NCBI GenBank assembly: GCA_016207805.1
Contig: JACQZO010000002.1
Location: 147,565 to 211,564, forward strand
DNA from: Candidatus Abawacabacteria bacterium
GTDB taxonomy: Bacteria; Patescibacteriota; Gracilibacteria; RBG-16-42-10
Direction: 5' to 3'
DNA: 64,000 nucleotides
The position numbers were made by a program, and so were the translations under genes. Positions 46,201 through 54,210 of this stretch are shown one piece after another (the first letter of the stretch is position 1; each line of letters begins with the position of its first letter). Under the pieces are notes generated by a model. That model was not told the origin of the DNA and did not search any database. It saw only the letters and a list, made by a program, of their open reading frames with translations.

Positions 46201-46407
46201 GTCATGATCGTAGGGTTGATTTGGATCTCGACCATAGACACCAGACGGTCGAGCATCGGCTCGTTCAGGTTGGGGGGCTGATTGTTGAGCTCTTGACGTC
46301 AGAACTGTAACTAATTGGGTTCTACCAGTCGAAGGTGAAACGTTGGCTAAATTATGACCATTATCAAGAGTGTCTTTGCGTCGTCCTATGGCAGCAAGCT
46401 TTCGCAT
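43297..46407 (-). CDS. Giant helical protein with a late transmembrane segment
   Basis: I do not recognise this protein of about 1036 residues. Residues 1-750 are mostly alpha-helical, charged and Gln/Ala-rich (AKRAQAQKVIDLGNGTVLPQ, LEAAIKAIWRTLSVSLG), with no transmembrane helix. Near residues 750-770 there is one hydrophobic stretch (AAAAALTGAVGLGTTPISA), then an extracellular-looking C-terminal domain of about 265 residues (HARVLYFPEEITVETPANL). I start it at the ATG at 46407 because a -10-like TATTGA with TGC lies at 46433-46441; the TTG at 46428 would coincide with the start of transcription. It precedes the kinase-like gene by 36 bases, so the two likely work together. Confidence 0.6.
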   Translation of the reverse strand: MRKLAAIGRRKDTLDNGHNLANVSPSTGRTQLVTVLTSRAQQSAPQPERADARPSGVYGRDPNQPYDHDDIDDDGFFESLPALRKDPAIELETSDLREVYTPRQRSVVPEKRLADLAESLIKKRDSLLTHTRPLEAAASKGVLTAQQLQQAVIGLAQEELYDFVSIEFRKAKRAQAQKVIDLGNGTVLPQLARVINYHTEKKSLDAATLQTLHTTYRALAQKLATIKASATGELTGPLDIAVPTDISDAIKILKQLGYYLGNETVVIAVDELERQRLEQAPINTLHYAKQRLLDHMAMHSNKVIADNREKQAQVKAGTLTAAVYEDPMGGKWQELKLKVTAINQVLAQVKGQSDQLQFAAALELYRAQPVIEQLNRDLARLKISSKEDLAARRATITYLTQHGAKRLAALSLDECQTLSLEDIHITADDEIAALAEVLTFMREHQQRNRQGHLFHELTQFLGKVKDRQMSLKLYHLASAKGVFLRDPQFSQSKPPEQMTAGHKKAVYGLAAELTYRLLQNPSARAVLFESAFATMPHTTDIAINRAIRRELLHEVQKLEAAIKAIWRTLSVSLGKLADATLAAADHHPTRTDAIREFALNGLSSAEKRIFHCILREKARKSCPVDAMHRFVRKIRKHVDNNPGNRIGILKAAIAKVAPHERDTFWRLYRDGPDAPKMRADTEVFGINQLVTQQTTPLPVSLKPSNISQLPPLKTPPAPSIKTTFQEISRAVVIRLPQTTKSRWTTLAAAAALTGAVGLGTTPISAISHPGDNTLNAIGVSATIDPDHLPAAMPMIRTSISSIYMGRAASGRPRAIHLQQTSTINGAYSSPATVIANTTVPGIDTIMPFAHARVLYFPEEITVETPANLHSVLYGYMQRGIFKQAYPNYQVGPLDQSIVLANLAGRARYIQEHMKTGDKISFAINQAGKVVITGWQRGAFSLLRGEPVELATNRLPNLGRFRQAPVQASPIVGMTKIAPPPTSAEARHWANFAPQLKEYATTFDGTKIPPTHTITRATIQPTTMWGKIKSFWTKLWS

Positions 46408-46555
46408 GTATTGAGTAAATAAATCCAAAGTATCAATAGCATGGATATTCTCATTAGACCATCCCGGTCCTAGGAAAACAGTGGCTTTGATCGCTTACTT
46501 ATGATGTAATTATGAATTTGCTGAATTTTTCGCCTACTCTACCTTGAGCATGCTA

Positions 46556-49027
46556 CTACTTTTTCTTTTGCTTCTTTTTGGCAATCAACTCCAATGCCTC
46601 TTCTAGAGTTGTTTCTTCAATGCTTTTCCCTTTTGGCAAGGAGGCGAAAGTTTTTGTCCCATCAGTAATATAAGGACCAAATCTTCCTTGCATAATTCTT
46701 ACCGGTTTCTTTGTCTTGGGGCTAATTCCTAACTCCTTAAGTGCGGTGGCTGTTCTTCGACTACTGCTCTTTTCAGTGGCCAAAATTTCTTTAGCTTCTT
46801 CCAGGGTGAGTACCAATAAGTCTTTTTCCTTTGGGATAGAACGAAACTCAGTACCTTTTTTGATATACGGGCCGAATCTACCTATGCCAATAAGAATATC
46901 TTCACCATCAGTACCCAATTTCTTAGGCAGAGCGAGTAGTTGCAAAGCCTCTTCTAATGTAGGTGGGTTATGCAAAGTAGGGGATACAGGTACTAATTTG
47001 GGGCCATATGCTGTCGAGACCTTCTTCGCTTTTTCTTTGCCCTGATCCTCACCAAGCTGTACATAAGGGCCATAACGTCCAGTGCGAAATGTTACTTTCA
47101 TACCGCTTGCACTGTCCTCACCTAGCTCTTGATCATTTTGTTCTTTGCCATCCATGGTCTTGGCATTCTTGCATTCAGGATAGCGAGAGCAAGATAAAAA
47201 TTTACCAAAACGACTTAACTTAATCACCATTGGCGCACCACAAACATCACATTTCTCATCTGTTTGTTCACTGACTACATCTGCTTTGGCAATATTTTCT
47301 TTGTTGCTCTCTATCGATTTGTGCAGAGGGTAATAATAATCTTTGACTACATCTACCCATTTGTTGTTACCTTCAGCGATAGTGTCCAGTTTGTTTTCCA
47401 TCTCGGCCGTGAAATGAACATTGATATAGTCATCAAAAAACTTTACCAAGAAATCATTTACCACTTCACCAGTATCAGTCGGCTTTAAGGTTTTGCCTTC
47501 TTTGTCCACATAACCACGTGAGACAATAGTAGAGATGGTAGGGGCATAAGTACTAGGACGGCCGATACCTTCTTGTTCCAGTTTTTTTACTAAACTAGAT
47601 TCAGTATATCGTGCTGGTGGTTTAGTGAAGTGTTGCTCGGGAAACAATTGCTCCAAGCTGACATTGTCACCTTCTTTTACTGGAGGCAAAATACTTTCTT
47701 CATCTTCAGCTGCCTCTTCGCGACTATCAAAGTCTTCAATATATACTTTGATGAAACCAGGAAAAGTAATGATTTGGCCAGAAGTGTGAAAAGTATATTT
47801 GTTCTGTTCGCCAGCAATGGCGATATCAGCAGCCACTTGCTTCAATTTAGCTTCGGCCATTTGGCAGGCTACTGTCCTTTGCCAAATTAAACGATACAGC
47901 GCTAATTGTTGGCCATCGAGTGCTCCTTTTTTTTCTAAATAATCTGGTGTTAAATCCACATGAACGGGACGAATTGCTTCATGAGCTTCTTGAGCTTGCT
48001 TGCCACTACGATAGTATCGTGGTTTTTCTGGTAAATATGCATTGCCAAATTGTTTCTCAATAATAGTGCGAATTTGCTGTAATGCTATTTGGGCCAAATT
48101 AACTGAGTCAGTACGCATATAGGTGATAAGCCCAGTTCTGCCTTCAGGTAAATCAATACCCTCATATAATTGTTGTGCCACCATCATGGTTTGTTTTACC
48201 GAAAAACCTAGCTTGCGAGCTGCTTCTTGTTGGATAGTGGAAGTGGTAAAGGGTGGTGCTGGGTACCGTCTTTTTTCCTTCTCAGTTACAGTGACCACCT
48301 GACCGGTTTTGGGAAGTCGGGCTAAATCAGTCAAAATAGGTGTCGTCTCCGGTTCTATCTTTAATCCTGCTTTTTGACCATTAATATACGTTAATTGTCC
48401 CTTGAAATTACTTTTGTCATTAGTATGAAAAAGGCCATCAATGGTCCAACTTTCTTCCGGCTTGAAATTGCGAATTTCTCTTTCTCTTTCCACTACCAAA
48501 CGAACAGCAACAGACTGCACTCTACCAGCAGAAAGGCCATAACGTATTTTCTCCCATAGCAAAGGTGACAGTTCATAACCCATTATCCTATCCACGATAC
48601 GTCTAGCTTGTTGAGCATCAACCAAATGCATGTTGATGTCCTTGGGATTTTCTAGAGCATGCAAGATGGCTGTTTTCGTAATTTCATGAAAAGCAATGCG
48701 ATGTACTTTTTGACTTTTTTTAATCGGTAGGGCCTGGGTTAAATGCCAGCCAATAGCTTCTCCTTCTCGATCTTCGTCAGTTGCAATCCAAACAATCTCT
48801 GCTTTTTTGAGCTGTTCTTTGAGATCTTTCACGGCCTTTTGTGTCCGAGCCTCCTTTGACACTACATATGTGGGGGCAAAATTATTTTCTGGATCGACGC
48901 CTAATTTTGATTTCGGTAAATCACGGATATGACCAAAAGATGCTTTGATCACATAATCCTTACCCAAAAATTTCTCTATTGTTTTTGCTTTGGCAGGAGA
49001 TTCGACTATTACTAAATTTTTAGCCAT
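46556..49027 (-). CDS. topA: DNA topoisomerase I
   Basis: TopA relaxes negatively supercoiled DNA by cutting one strand. The Toprim domain opens with KNLVIVESPAKAKTIEKFLG and has the acidic motif ATDEDREGEAIGWHL near 85. The catalytic Tyr lies in GLITYMRTDS near 303. A C4 zinc ribbon (CDVCGAPMV ... FLSCSRYPEC) near 590 is followed by three Topo_C repeats, each with GRFGPY or GRYGPY, and a Lys-rich end. I use the ATG at 49027; the longer frame from 49105 adds 26 hydrophobic residues unlike the family. Confidence 0.97.
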   Translation of the reverse strand: MAKNLVIVESPAKAKTIEKFLGKDYVIKASFGHIRDLPKSKLGVDPENNFAPTYVVSKEARTQKAVKDLKEQLKKAEIVWIATDEDREGEAIGWHLTQALPIKKSQKVHRIAFHEITKTAILHALENPKDINMHLVDAQQARRIVDRIMGYELSPLLWEKIRYGLSAGRVQSVAVRLVVEREREIRNFKPEESWTIDGLFHTNDKSNFKGQLTYINGQKAGLKIEPETTPILTDLARLPKTGQVVTVTEKEKRRYPAPPFTTSTIQQEAARKLGFSVKQTMMVAQQLYEGIDLPEGRTGLITYMRTDSVNLAQIALQQIRTIIEKQFGNAYLPEKPRYYRSGKQAQEAHEAIRPVHVDLTPDYLEKKGALDGQQLALYRLIWQRTVACQMAEAKLKQVAADIAIAGEQNKYTFHTSGQIITFPGFIKVYIEDFDSREEAAEDEESILPPVKEGDNVSLEQLFPEQHFTKPPARYTESSLVKKLEQEGIGRPSTYAPTISTIVSRGYVDKEGKTLKPTDTGEVVNDFLVKFFDDYINVHFTAEMENKLDTIAEGNNKWVDVVKDYYYPLHKSIESNKENIAKADVVSEQTDEKCDVCGAPMVIKLSRFGKFLSCSRYPECKNAKTMDGKEQNDQELGEDSASGMKVTFRTGRYGPYVQLGEDQGKEKAKKVSTAYGPKLVPVSPTLHNPPTLEEALQLLALPKKLGTDGEDILIGIGRFGPYIKKGTEFRSIPKEKDLLVLTLEEAKEILATEKSSSRRTATALKELGISPKTKKPVRIMQGRFGPYITDGTKTFASLPKGKSIEETTLEEALELIAKKKQKKK

Positions 49028-49279
49028 GAAAAAGATTGCGGTTACGGCGCCCAGTATACGAGAAAGAATTTTAAAAAAGCAAGAAGGACGGCTATATGCG
49101 CTCAAAAATCAGAGTTTGGGATGATAGGTCGATTCTAGATAATGGCGTATGCTTGTGTCTCTTTCATGCTTTATCCTTCATTACTTTTTCATTTTTCGAG
49201 CTCGCGTAAATATACTCAGGCAAAGAGAAGGGATAAAAAATAACTAATGAAAAATAAGACTCACTCGCCAGCGAGCTCG

Positions 49280-49357
49280 TGGGACGCACGATGGGACTTG
49301 AACCCACGACCCTCAGGACCACAACCTGATGCTCTAACCAACTGAGCTACGTGCGTC
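49280..49357 (-). tRNA. tRNA-His (anticodon GTG)
   Basis: The minus strand forms a full cloverleaf with acceptor stem ACGCACG/CGTGCGT, D arm GCTCAGTTGGTTAGAGC, anticodon loop TTGTGGT and T arm GTGGGTTCAAGTCCCAT. The extra G at -1 opposite C73 identifies tRNA-His. CCA is encoded at 49280-49282. A weak hairpin (CTCG/CGAG at about 49266-49277) and a T-rich stretch follow downstream on the minus strand. Confidence 0.96.
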
Positions 49358-49465
49358 ATATAACGAAGCTATGGCAAATTAATATGTTTGTGTGTCTTTG
49401 TAAAGATTTTTGCTAGACAATGTTCGTGCTGTTACTTACTATCTTAATTGTATTAAGATTTTTTC

Positions 49466-50422
49466 ATGCGCACATTTTCTGGGCAACGATTACTCTCATT
49501 ATCTGTAGTTTCAGCATTAGTGTTTGTAATGGGATTTGAACATGTTGCTGCAGCAAATTTCCCTGATGTTCCTACCACTCATCAATCTTATCAGGCAGTA
49601 CAGTATTTACGTGATCGCAATATTATTAATGGTTATCCAGATGGTCTCTTCCGACCAGACAATGTAGTCACTCGTGCTGAGTTAATCAAAATTGCTGCCA
49701 ATGGTGCTGGTATTGCCACAGTAAGTTTTGCCAATCAAACACCATCTTTTCGTGATGTCGCCAATACTCATGCGCTGAAGCAGTATATTAATTGGGCCTT
49801 TGCTACTGGTGCTGTCAAAGGATATGGTGAAGGTATATTCCGTCCTGATGCTGCCGTGACTCGTGGTGAGGCGGCAAAGATTTTGCTTAAAATCAATAAT
49901 TTACAACCGGAACCACCAACGAATTACTATTTAATTGATGCGCCACAAACGATGGAATTGGCTCCATACATTTATTTTTCTGTATTGAAAAATCTAGCAT
50001 TAGCTAATGGTAATATTTATGGTACCGGTATTGCCATGAAGCGTGGTGAAGTGGCTGAGATGATGTATCGTCTCTTGGTAATCAAACAAAATAATTATGC
50101 GCCGTTTGGTGCTAACCCTAGCACACCAAGTCCAACGGCAGCTGCTGTTGTTCCCAAGACAGTAAATGTGAGTATGCAGAGTTTTCGTTACAATCCACCA
50201 GCGCTTAGCATTAATGCTGGAGACACTGTGGTATGGAAAAATATGGACACAGCACCTCATACGGTAACTGTTAAAGATCTCCGCATCGGTGATGCTGGTT
50301 ATTTTGATTCAGGCTCTATGGGCCAAAATCAAACCTTTAGTTTCACCTTTACTAAAAAGGGAACATTTAACTATACCTGTATCTTCCATCCGGAAATGGT
50401 GGGAAGTATAACTGTAAATTAA
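49466..50422 (+). CDS. SLH-domain surface protein with C-terminal cupredoxin domain
   Basis: A signal peptide (residues 1 to about 29, ending HVAAA) precedes three SLH motifs of about 55 residues: YLRDRNIINGYPDGLFRPDN near 48, a second with AVKGYGEGIFRPDAAVTRGE near 115, and a weaker third near 165. SLH domains hold proteins to wall polymers. After a Pro/Ser linker comes an intact cupredoxin domain from about 230: FRYNPPALSINAGDTVVWKN, then APHTVTV with a His ligand and FNYTCIFHPEM with Cys, His and Met. All four copper ligands of a type 1 site are present, so it probably binds copper at the surface. It contrasts with the copper-less versions at 11504 and 12469. Confidence 0.88.
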   Translation: MRTFSGQRLLSLSVVSALVFVMGFEHVAAANFPDVPTTHQSYQAVQYLRDRNIINGYPDGLFRPDNVVTRAELIKIAANGAGIATVSFANQTPSFRDVANTHALKQYINWAFATGAVKGYGEGIFRPDAAVTRGEAAKILLKINNLQPEPPTNYYLIDAPQTMELAPYIYFSVLKNLALANGNIYGTGIAMKRGEVAEMMYRLLVIKQNNYAPFGANPSTPSPTAAAVVPKTVNVSMQSFRYNPPALSINAGDTVVWKNMDTAPHTVTVKDLRIGDAGYFDSGSMGQNQTFSFTFTKKGTFNYTCIFHPEMVGSITVN

Positions 50423-50492
50423 TTCGAAGTGGACAGTGCGAAGTGCGAAATGATGCTCAACCACTTCGCATTTCGCACTTCAAATTTCGCAC
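50423..50492. repeat. Intergenic inverted repeat, TTCGCA type (third copy)
   Basis: Arms at 50423-50453 (ATTCGAAGTGGACAGTGCGA...) and 50462-50492 (CACTTCGCATTTCGCACTTC...) pair imperfectly around the short GATGCTCAAC core, which also occurs at 21136-21146 and in part at 41066-41075. The hairpin would be long and tight. It sits between the SLH gene and hisS, and the 20 in-frame codons upstream of the hisS start lie inside it. Confidence 0.7.
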
Positions 50493-50499
50493 TATCTTT

Positions 50500-51804
50500 A
50501 TGATTGAAGCACGCACACTCCAGGGTTTTTCTGATTATCTGCCTAAACAAATGTATTTGCGGCGTTATCTGATGGATACGTGGCGGCGAACATTTGAGCT
50601 GTTTGGTTATGGTGAGCTTGATACACCGTCTATTGAATATGAAGATATTTTATTGGGTAAAATTGGTGAAGAAGAAAAGTTAATTTATCGCTTTACCGAT
50701 AATGGCGATAGAAAAGTTGCGCTTCGTTATGATCAAACTGTGCCTTTAGCGAGAGCGGTAGTGCAACATCAAAACGATTTGAAGTTTCCTTTTAAACGGT
50801 ATCAAATAGCCAAGGTGTGGCGAGCTGATAGTCCACGCAAAGGAAGAAAACGTGAGTTTTATCAATGTGATGCCGATATTGTCGGTTCTATTAGTTCAGT
50901 GAGTGATGCTGAAATTATTACTGTTGTTGCTAGTGGAATGTATGCTTTGGGATTGCAAGATTTCGTGATCAACTTAAATCATCGTGGTATTTTGACTGCG
51001 ATGATGGCTAGTTGGAATATTCCTAAAGAGTTACAGCTAGAGGCTTTCCGTGCCATCGATAAGTTTGATAAAGTGGGTGTTGATGGTGTCAAGAAAGAAT
51101 TGCAAGAACGCGGTATTCCGGAAGAATCGCATCGGGTAATTTTGGAGCTTTTGCAGTGGAGTGAGCGTGATGCAGAAAAAACATTAAATTGGCTGGAGGA
51201 GCGTTTTGGGGGATCAGGAGAAGCACAAAATGGAATTAATGATTTGCGCTCTATTATTCAATTGGCTACTGCTTCTGGTGTCCAGGCAAATAATATTTTT
51301 GTTAATCTCAATTTAGTACGAGGCTTGGATTATTATACAGGTATGGTTTTTGAAGTGACATTGCCTGTATTTGGCCGTACTTCTTTTGCTGGTGGGGGAC
51401 GTTATGATCGTTTGGCGAATGCTTTCAGTGATAGGGATTTACCAGGTGTGGGTGTTGGGGTCGGTTTGGAAACCTTGTATGAATTATTTCAAGAGCATCC
51501 TATTATTTATCCCAAGATTGCTCCTGAAGTTTTATTGGTAGTTTTTACTAATGAATTTTTACCTCAAGTAACTAGTATTGCCGCTGAACTAAGAGCGATC
51601 GGAAAAAGAGCCATGGTTTATCCTGGAGGGGCAGAAAAAATTGGTAAACAGATGAAATATGCCAATGATTTAGAATTTCCGTACGTTCTCATTCTGGGCC
51701 CCGATGAAGCCAAAGAAGGAAAAATCCAGCTAAAAAATATGCAGACAGGGGAGTCCCAGACAATAAAATTGACTGATTTGGTTAGCAAAATGAGTGTGCT
51801 CTAG
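50500..51804 (+). CDS. hisS: Histidyl-tRNA synthetase
   Basis: HisRS charges tRNA-His, the gene for which lies 1.1 kb upstream on the other strand. The class II core is complete: TLQGFSDYLP at the N-terminus, RYDQTVPLARAV, KRYQIAKVWRADSPRKGRKR as motif 2, the histidine-specific LVRGLDYYTGMVFEV, and FAGGGRYDRL. The C-terminal anticodon domain runs from about residue 335. The 434-residue length is normal. I use the ATG at 50500; the longer frame from 50443 begins inside the inverted repeat and adds residues unlike the family. Confidence 0.96.
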   Translation: MIEARTLQGFSDYLPKQMYLRRYLMDTWRRTFELFGYGELDTPSIEYEDILLGKIGEEEKLIYRFTDNGDRKVALRYDQTVPLARAVVQHQNDLKFPFKRYQIAKVWRADSPRKGRKREFYQCDADIVGSISSVSDAEIITVVASGMYALGLQDFVINLNHRGILTAMMASWNIPKELQLEAFRAIDKFDKVGVDGVKKELQERGIPEESHRVILELLQWSERDAEKTLNWLEERFGGSGEAQNGINDLRSIIQLATASGVQANNIFVNLNLVRGLDYYTGMVFEVTLPVFGRTSFAGGGRYDRLANAFSDRDLPGVGVGVGLETLYELFQEHPIIYPKIAPEVLLVVFTNEFLPQVTSIAAELRAIGKRAMVYPGGAEKIGKQMKYANDLEFPYVLILGPDEAKEGKIQLKNMQTGESQTIKLTDLVSKMSVL

Positions 51805-51811
51805 TTGTTGC

Positions 51812-52015
51812 TGTTCAAGAAAAAACTGACTAGATTGCTTGAACGGCACACATCCTCCCATTGTCATCCCGACCTTGTGGAGGGATCTGATTCAGCGGTG
51901 GTTTCTAGACATCATTATTGAAAACACTACAAATGTATCAGGTCTCTCGACAAGCTCGATATGACATATGGTGTATTTGTTGGGTCAAGCAACCTGGTCA
52001 GTTTTTGTTTGCCAA
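51812..52015. repeat. Long imperfect inverted repeat with REP-like core
   Basis: The left arm, about 51816-51893, and the reverse complement of the right arm, about 51936-52013, align over nearly 80 bases: CAAGAAAAAACTGACTAGAT against CAAACAAAAACTGACCAGGT, then GTCATCCCGACCTTGTGGAG against GTCATATCGAGCTTGTCGAG. The second part matches the GTCATnCCGAnCTTGT repeats scattered in many bacterial genomes. Both arms are separated by about 40 bases. It lies between hisS and aspS and could be a MITE-like relic or an extended terminator. Confidence 0.7.
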
Positions 52016-52031
52016 ACAAACAGATGATGAA

Positions 52032-52061
52032 TTAGATTCTAGCTTCTAGATTTTAGATTTT
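52032..52061. repeat. Reiterated-word repeat arm (TCTAGATTTTAGAT type)
   Basis: TTAGATTCTAGCTTCTAGAT and TTTAGATTTTC run in tandem directly upstream of aspS and match the arms of the element at 26272-26407. Only one arm is present. Confidence 0.5.
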
Positions 52062-52103
52062 CTTTCTCGTATAGTGCCCTTGTCGTTGTTTATTAACTAT
52101 TTT

Positions 52104-53879
52104 ATGTTCCGCAATTATTTTTCTTCTCAGTTATCCAAAGATTTAGTCGGTAAGGAAGTTACCTTGGCTGGTTGGGTGCATCGGCGTCGGGATCATGGAG
52201 AGTTGATTTTTATTGACTTGCGTGATCGTGACGGTGTTACCCAAATTGTATTTAATCCTGAAGTGAATGGTGAGGCGCATGCCTTGGCTGAAGGAGTACG
52301 TTCTGAGTACGTGCTGTCTATTACTGGTACTGTGGTTGCTCGTCCTGAAGGGTTAGCAAATAAGCATATCGCTACTGGTGAAATTGAAATTCATGTTAAC
52401 CAGTTAGTAATCTTAAATACTGCCAAGACACCCCCATTTGCTATTGATGAAGAGCAAATTGCCAATGAAGAACTGCGTTTAAAATATCGTTACCTTGATC
52501 TTCGTCGAGAGCGTATGCAAAACAATCTCAAGTTGCGTCATAAGGTGATTAAGCATATTCGTGACTACTTTAGTGATCAAGGCTTCTTAGAAATTGAAAC
52601 GCCGATTTTAATTAAAGGTACTCCTGAAGGCTCTCGTGAGTATTTAGTACCCAGCCGTTTACATGCTGGTAATTTTTATGTGCTTCCCCAAAGTCCTCAA
52701 CAGCTCAAGCAGCTTTGTATGGTTGCTGGTCTGGAACGTTATTTCCAAATTGCTCGTTGTTTCCGGGATGAAGACCAAAGAGGTGATCGCCAGCCAGAGT
52801 TCACACAGCTTGATGAAGAATTCTCTTTTGTTACCCAAGAAGATATTATTGCTACTAATGAAAAGCTACTGATTGAACTAAGTAAAGAATTTTTACCAGA
52901 AAAGAAATTGTTACATGAACCATTTTTGCGGATGACATGGCATGAAGCTATGAGCAAATATGGTAGCGACAAACCGGATATTCGCTTTGATTTGTCGTTT
53001 ATAGATGTTTCCGAGATCATGAAAAATAGTGGTTTCAAAGTATTCAGCGATACTGTCCAAAAGGGCGGAATAGTCAAAGCCATGCGTGTGCCAGGAGGGG
53101 CAAAGTTTACCCGTAAACAAATTGATGATTTGACCGAAGTTTCTAAGAGTAAAGGTGCCAAGGGGCTGGCCTATTTAGCAATGGAAGAATCTGGAGAGTT
53201 GAAATCCACCTTTCTAAAATTCTTGGATCAAAGTCAACAAGATTCACTAGTAACTGCTTTGGCATTACAAAAGGGTGATATGGCCTTTTTTACTGCTGAT
53301 ATGTTTTTTGTTGCCTGCGAAAGCTTGGGCCAAGTACGTCTTGCTGTAGCCAAGTTACTCAACTTACAAGATGAAAGCTTGCTTGCTTATCTATGGGTAA
53401 TAGAGTTTCCTATGTTTGAACGAGATAGTGAAACAGGTAATTTACAAGCTATGCATCATCCTTTCACTAGACCATTGGCTACCGATGTTCATTTGTTGGA
53501 CACAAACCCTGAGCAGGCTCGGGCAGTGGCTCATGATGTCGTGCTTAATGGTATCGAAATTGGTGGCGGTTCCATGAGAATTCATGAGCGAGATTTACAA
53601 TCAAAGATTTTTTCTTTGATGAATATTAGTGAAGCTGATGCCGAGAGACGTTTTGGCCATATGCTAGAAGCTTTTTCTTATGGAGCCCCTCCTCATGGGG
53701 GTATGGCTTGGGGCTTGGATCGTCTAGTGATGCTCTTTGCCAATGAACCTAATATTCGTGAAGTGATTGCTTTTCCTAAAAATCAAACAGCCCAAGATTT
53801 AATGCTAGGAGCACCGAGTCCTGTAACTGAGCGCGAGCTTCGTGAAGCAAATATTCAAGTTTCATTACCACAAAAGTAA
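52104..53879 (+). CDS. aspS: Aspartyl-tRNA synthetase
   Basis: AspRS (591 residues) is of the long bacterial type. The N-terminal OB-fold anticodon domain has VTLAGWVHRRRDHGELIFID; class II motif 1 lies near FLEIETPILIKGTPEGSREY; motif 2 is YFQIARCFRDEDQRGDRQPE followed by FTQLDEE; the GAD insertion spans about 300-420; motif 3 is GAPPHGGMAWGLDRLVML. Whether it also charges tRNA-Asn cannot be told from motifs alone. I use the ATG at 52104, dropping ten residues unlike the family. The next gene follows after two bases. Confidence 0.96.
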   Translation: MFRNYFSSQLSKDLVGKEVTLAGWVHRRRDHGELIFIDLRDRDGVTQIVFNPEVNGEAHALAEGVRSEYVLSITGTVVARPEGLANKHIATGEIEIHVNQLVILNTAKTPPFAIDEEQIANEELRLKYRYLDLRRERMQNNLKLRHKVIKHIRDYFSDQGFLEIETPILIKGTPEGSREYLVPSRLHAGNFYVLPQSPQQLKQLCMVAGLERYFQIARCFRDEDQRGDRQPEFTQLDEEFSFVTQEDIIATNEKLLIELSKEFLPEKKLLHEPFLRMTWHEAMSKYGSDKPDIRFDLSFIDVSEIMKNSGFKVFSDTVQKGGIVKAMRVPGGAKFTRKQIDDLTEVSKSKGAKGLAYLAMEESGELKSTFLKFLDQSQQDSLVTALALQKGDMAFFTADMFFVACESLGQVRLAVAKLLNLQDESLLAYLWVIEFPMFERDSETGNLQAMHHPFTRPLATDVHLLDTNPEQARAVAHDVVLNGIEIGGGSMRIHERDLQSKIFSLMNISEADAERRFGHMLEAFSYGAPPHGGMAWGLDRLVMLFANEPNIREVIAFPKNQTAQDLMLGAPSPVTERELREANIQVSLPQK

Positions 53880-53881
53880 TT

Positions 53882-54199
53882 ATGAAAAAACATTCTTTAC
53901 TGACAAGCTGGTGGCTATGGGGACTTTTTGGCGGTATTATGTTAGGCGTATTATTTGCTCAGAAAAAGGGTTCTGTATTGCGTTCTCAGCTAGCTACAGT
54001 CAAAGAGAAGGATGGTGCCTGGGGACAGGCTTTATGGCTCAAAGACGAAATGATTGCTATGTGTCAGGACATCGGTGAAACAGTTGACCATGCCTGGCAT
54101 AGTAAAGAAATACAAAGTGCATTACATAAGATAGCGGAGTTAACAAAAGAATGGCTACCTCGTATCGAAGGGGTGGAGGGGGAGAATGAAAAAGTTTAA
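53882..54199 (+). CDS. Small membrane-anchored helical protein, YtxH-like in layout
   Basis: The 105-residue product has one N-terminal helix with Gly-rich turns (WWLWGLFGGIMLGVLFAQKKG, residues about 10-30) followed by an amphipathic helical tail of 70 residues. This layout recalls YtxH-like stress proteins, but I see no diagnostic motif. It sits two bases after aspS and 11 before the VanW gene, so it is probably part of that transcript. Confidence 0.5.
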   Translation: MKKHSLLTSWWLWGLFGGIMLGVLFAQKKGSVLRSQLATVKEKDGAWGQALWLKDEMIAMCQDIGETVDHAWHSKEIQSALHKIAELTKEWLPRIEGVEGENEKV

Positions 54200-54210
54200 T
54201 CGATTTTGTT

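Noticed and set aside
50443..50499. Longer N-terminus of hisS
   Set aside because: These codons fall in the inverted repeat and add residues not seen in HisRS.
52739..53161. 140-codon minus-strand frame inside aspS
   Set aside because: It is antisense to a complete, well-conserved aspS and has no features of its own.
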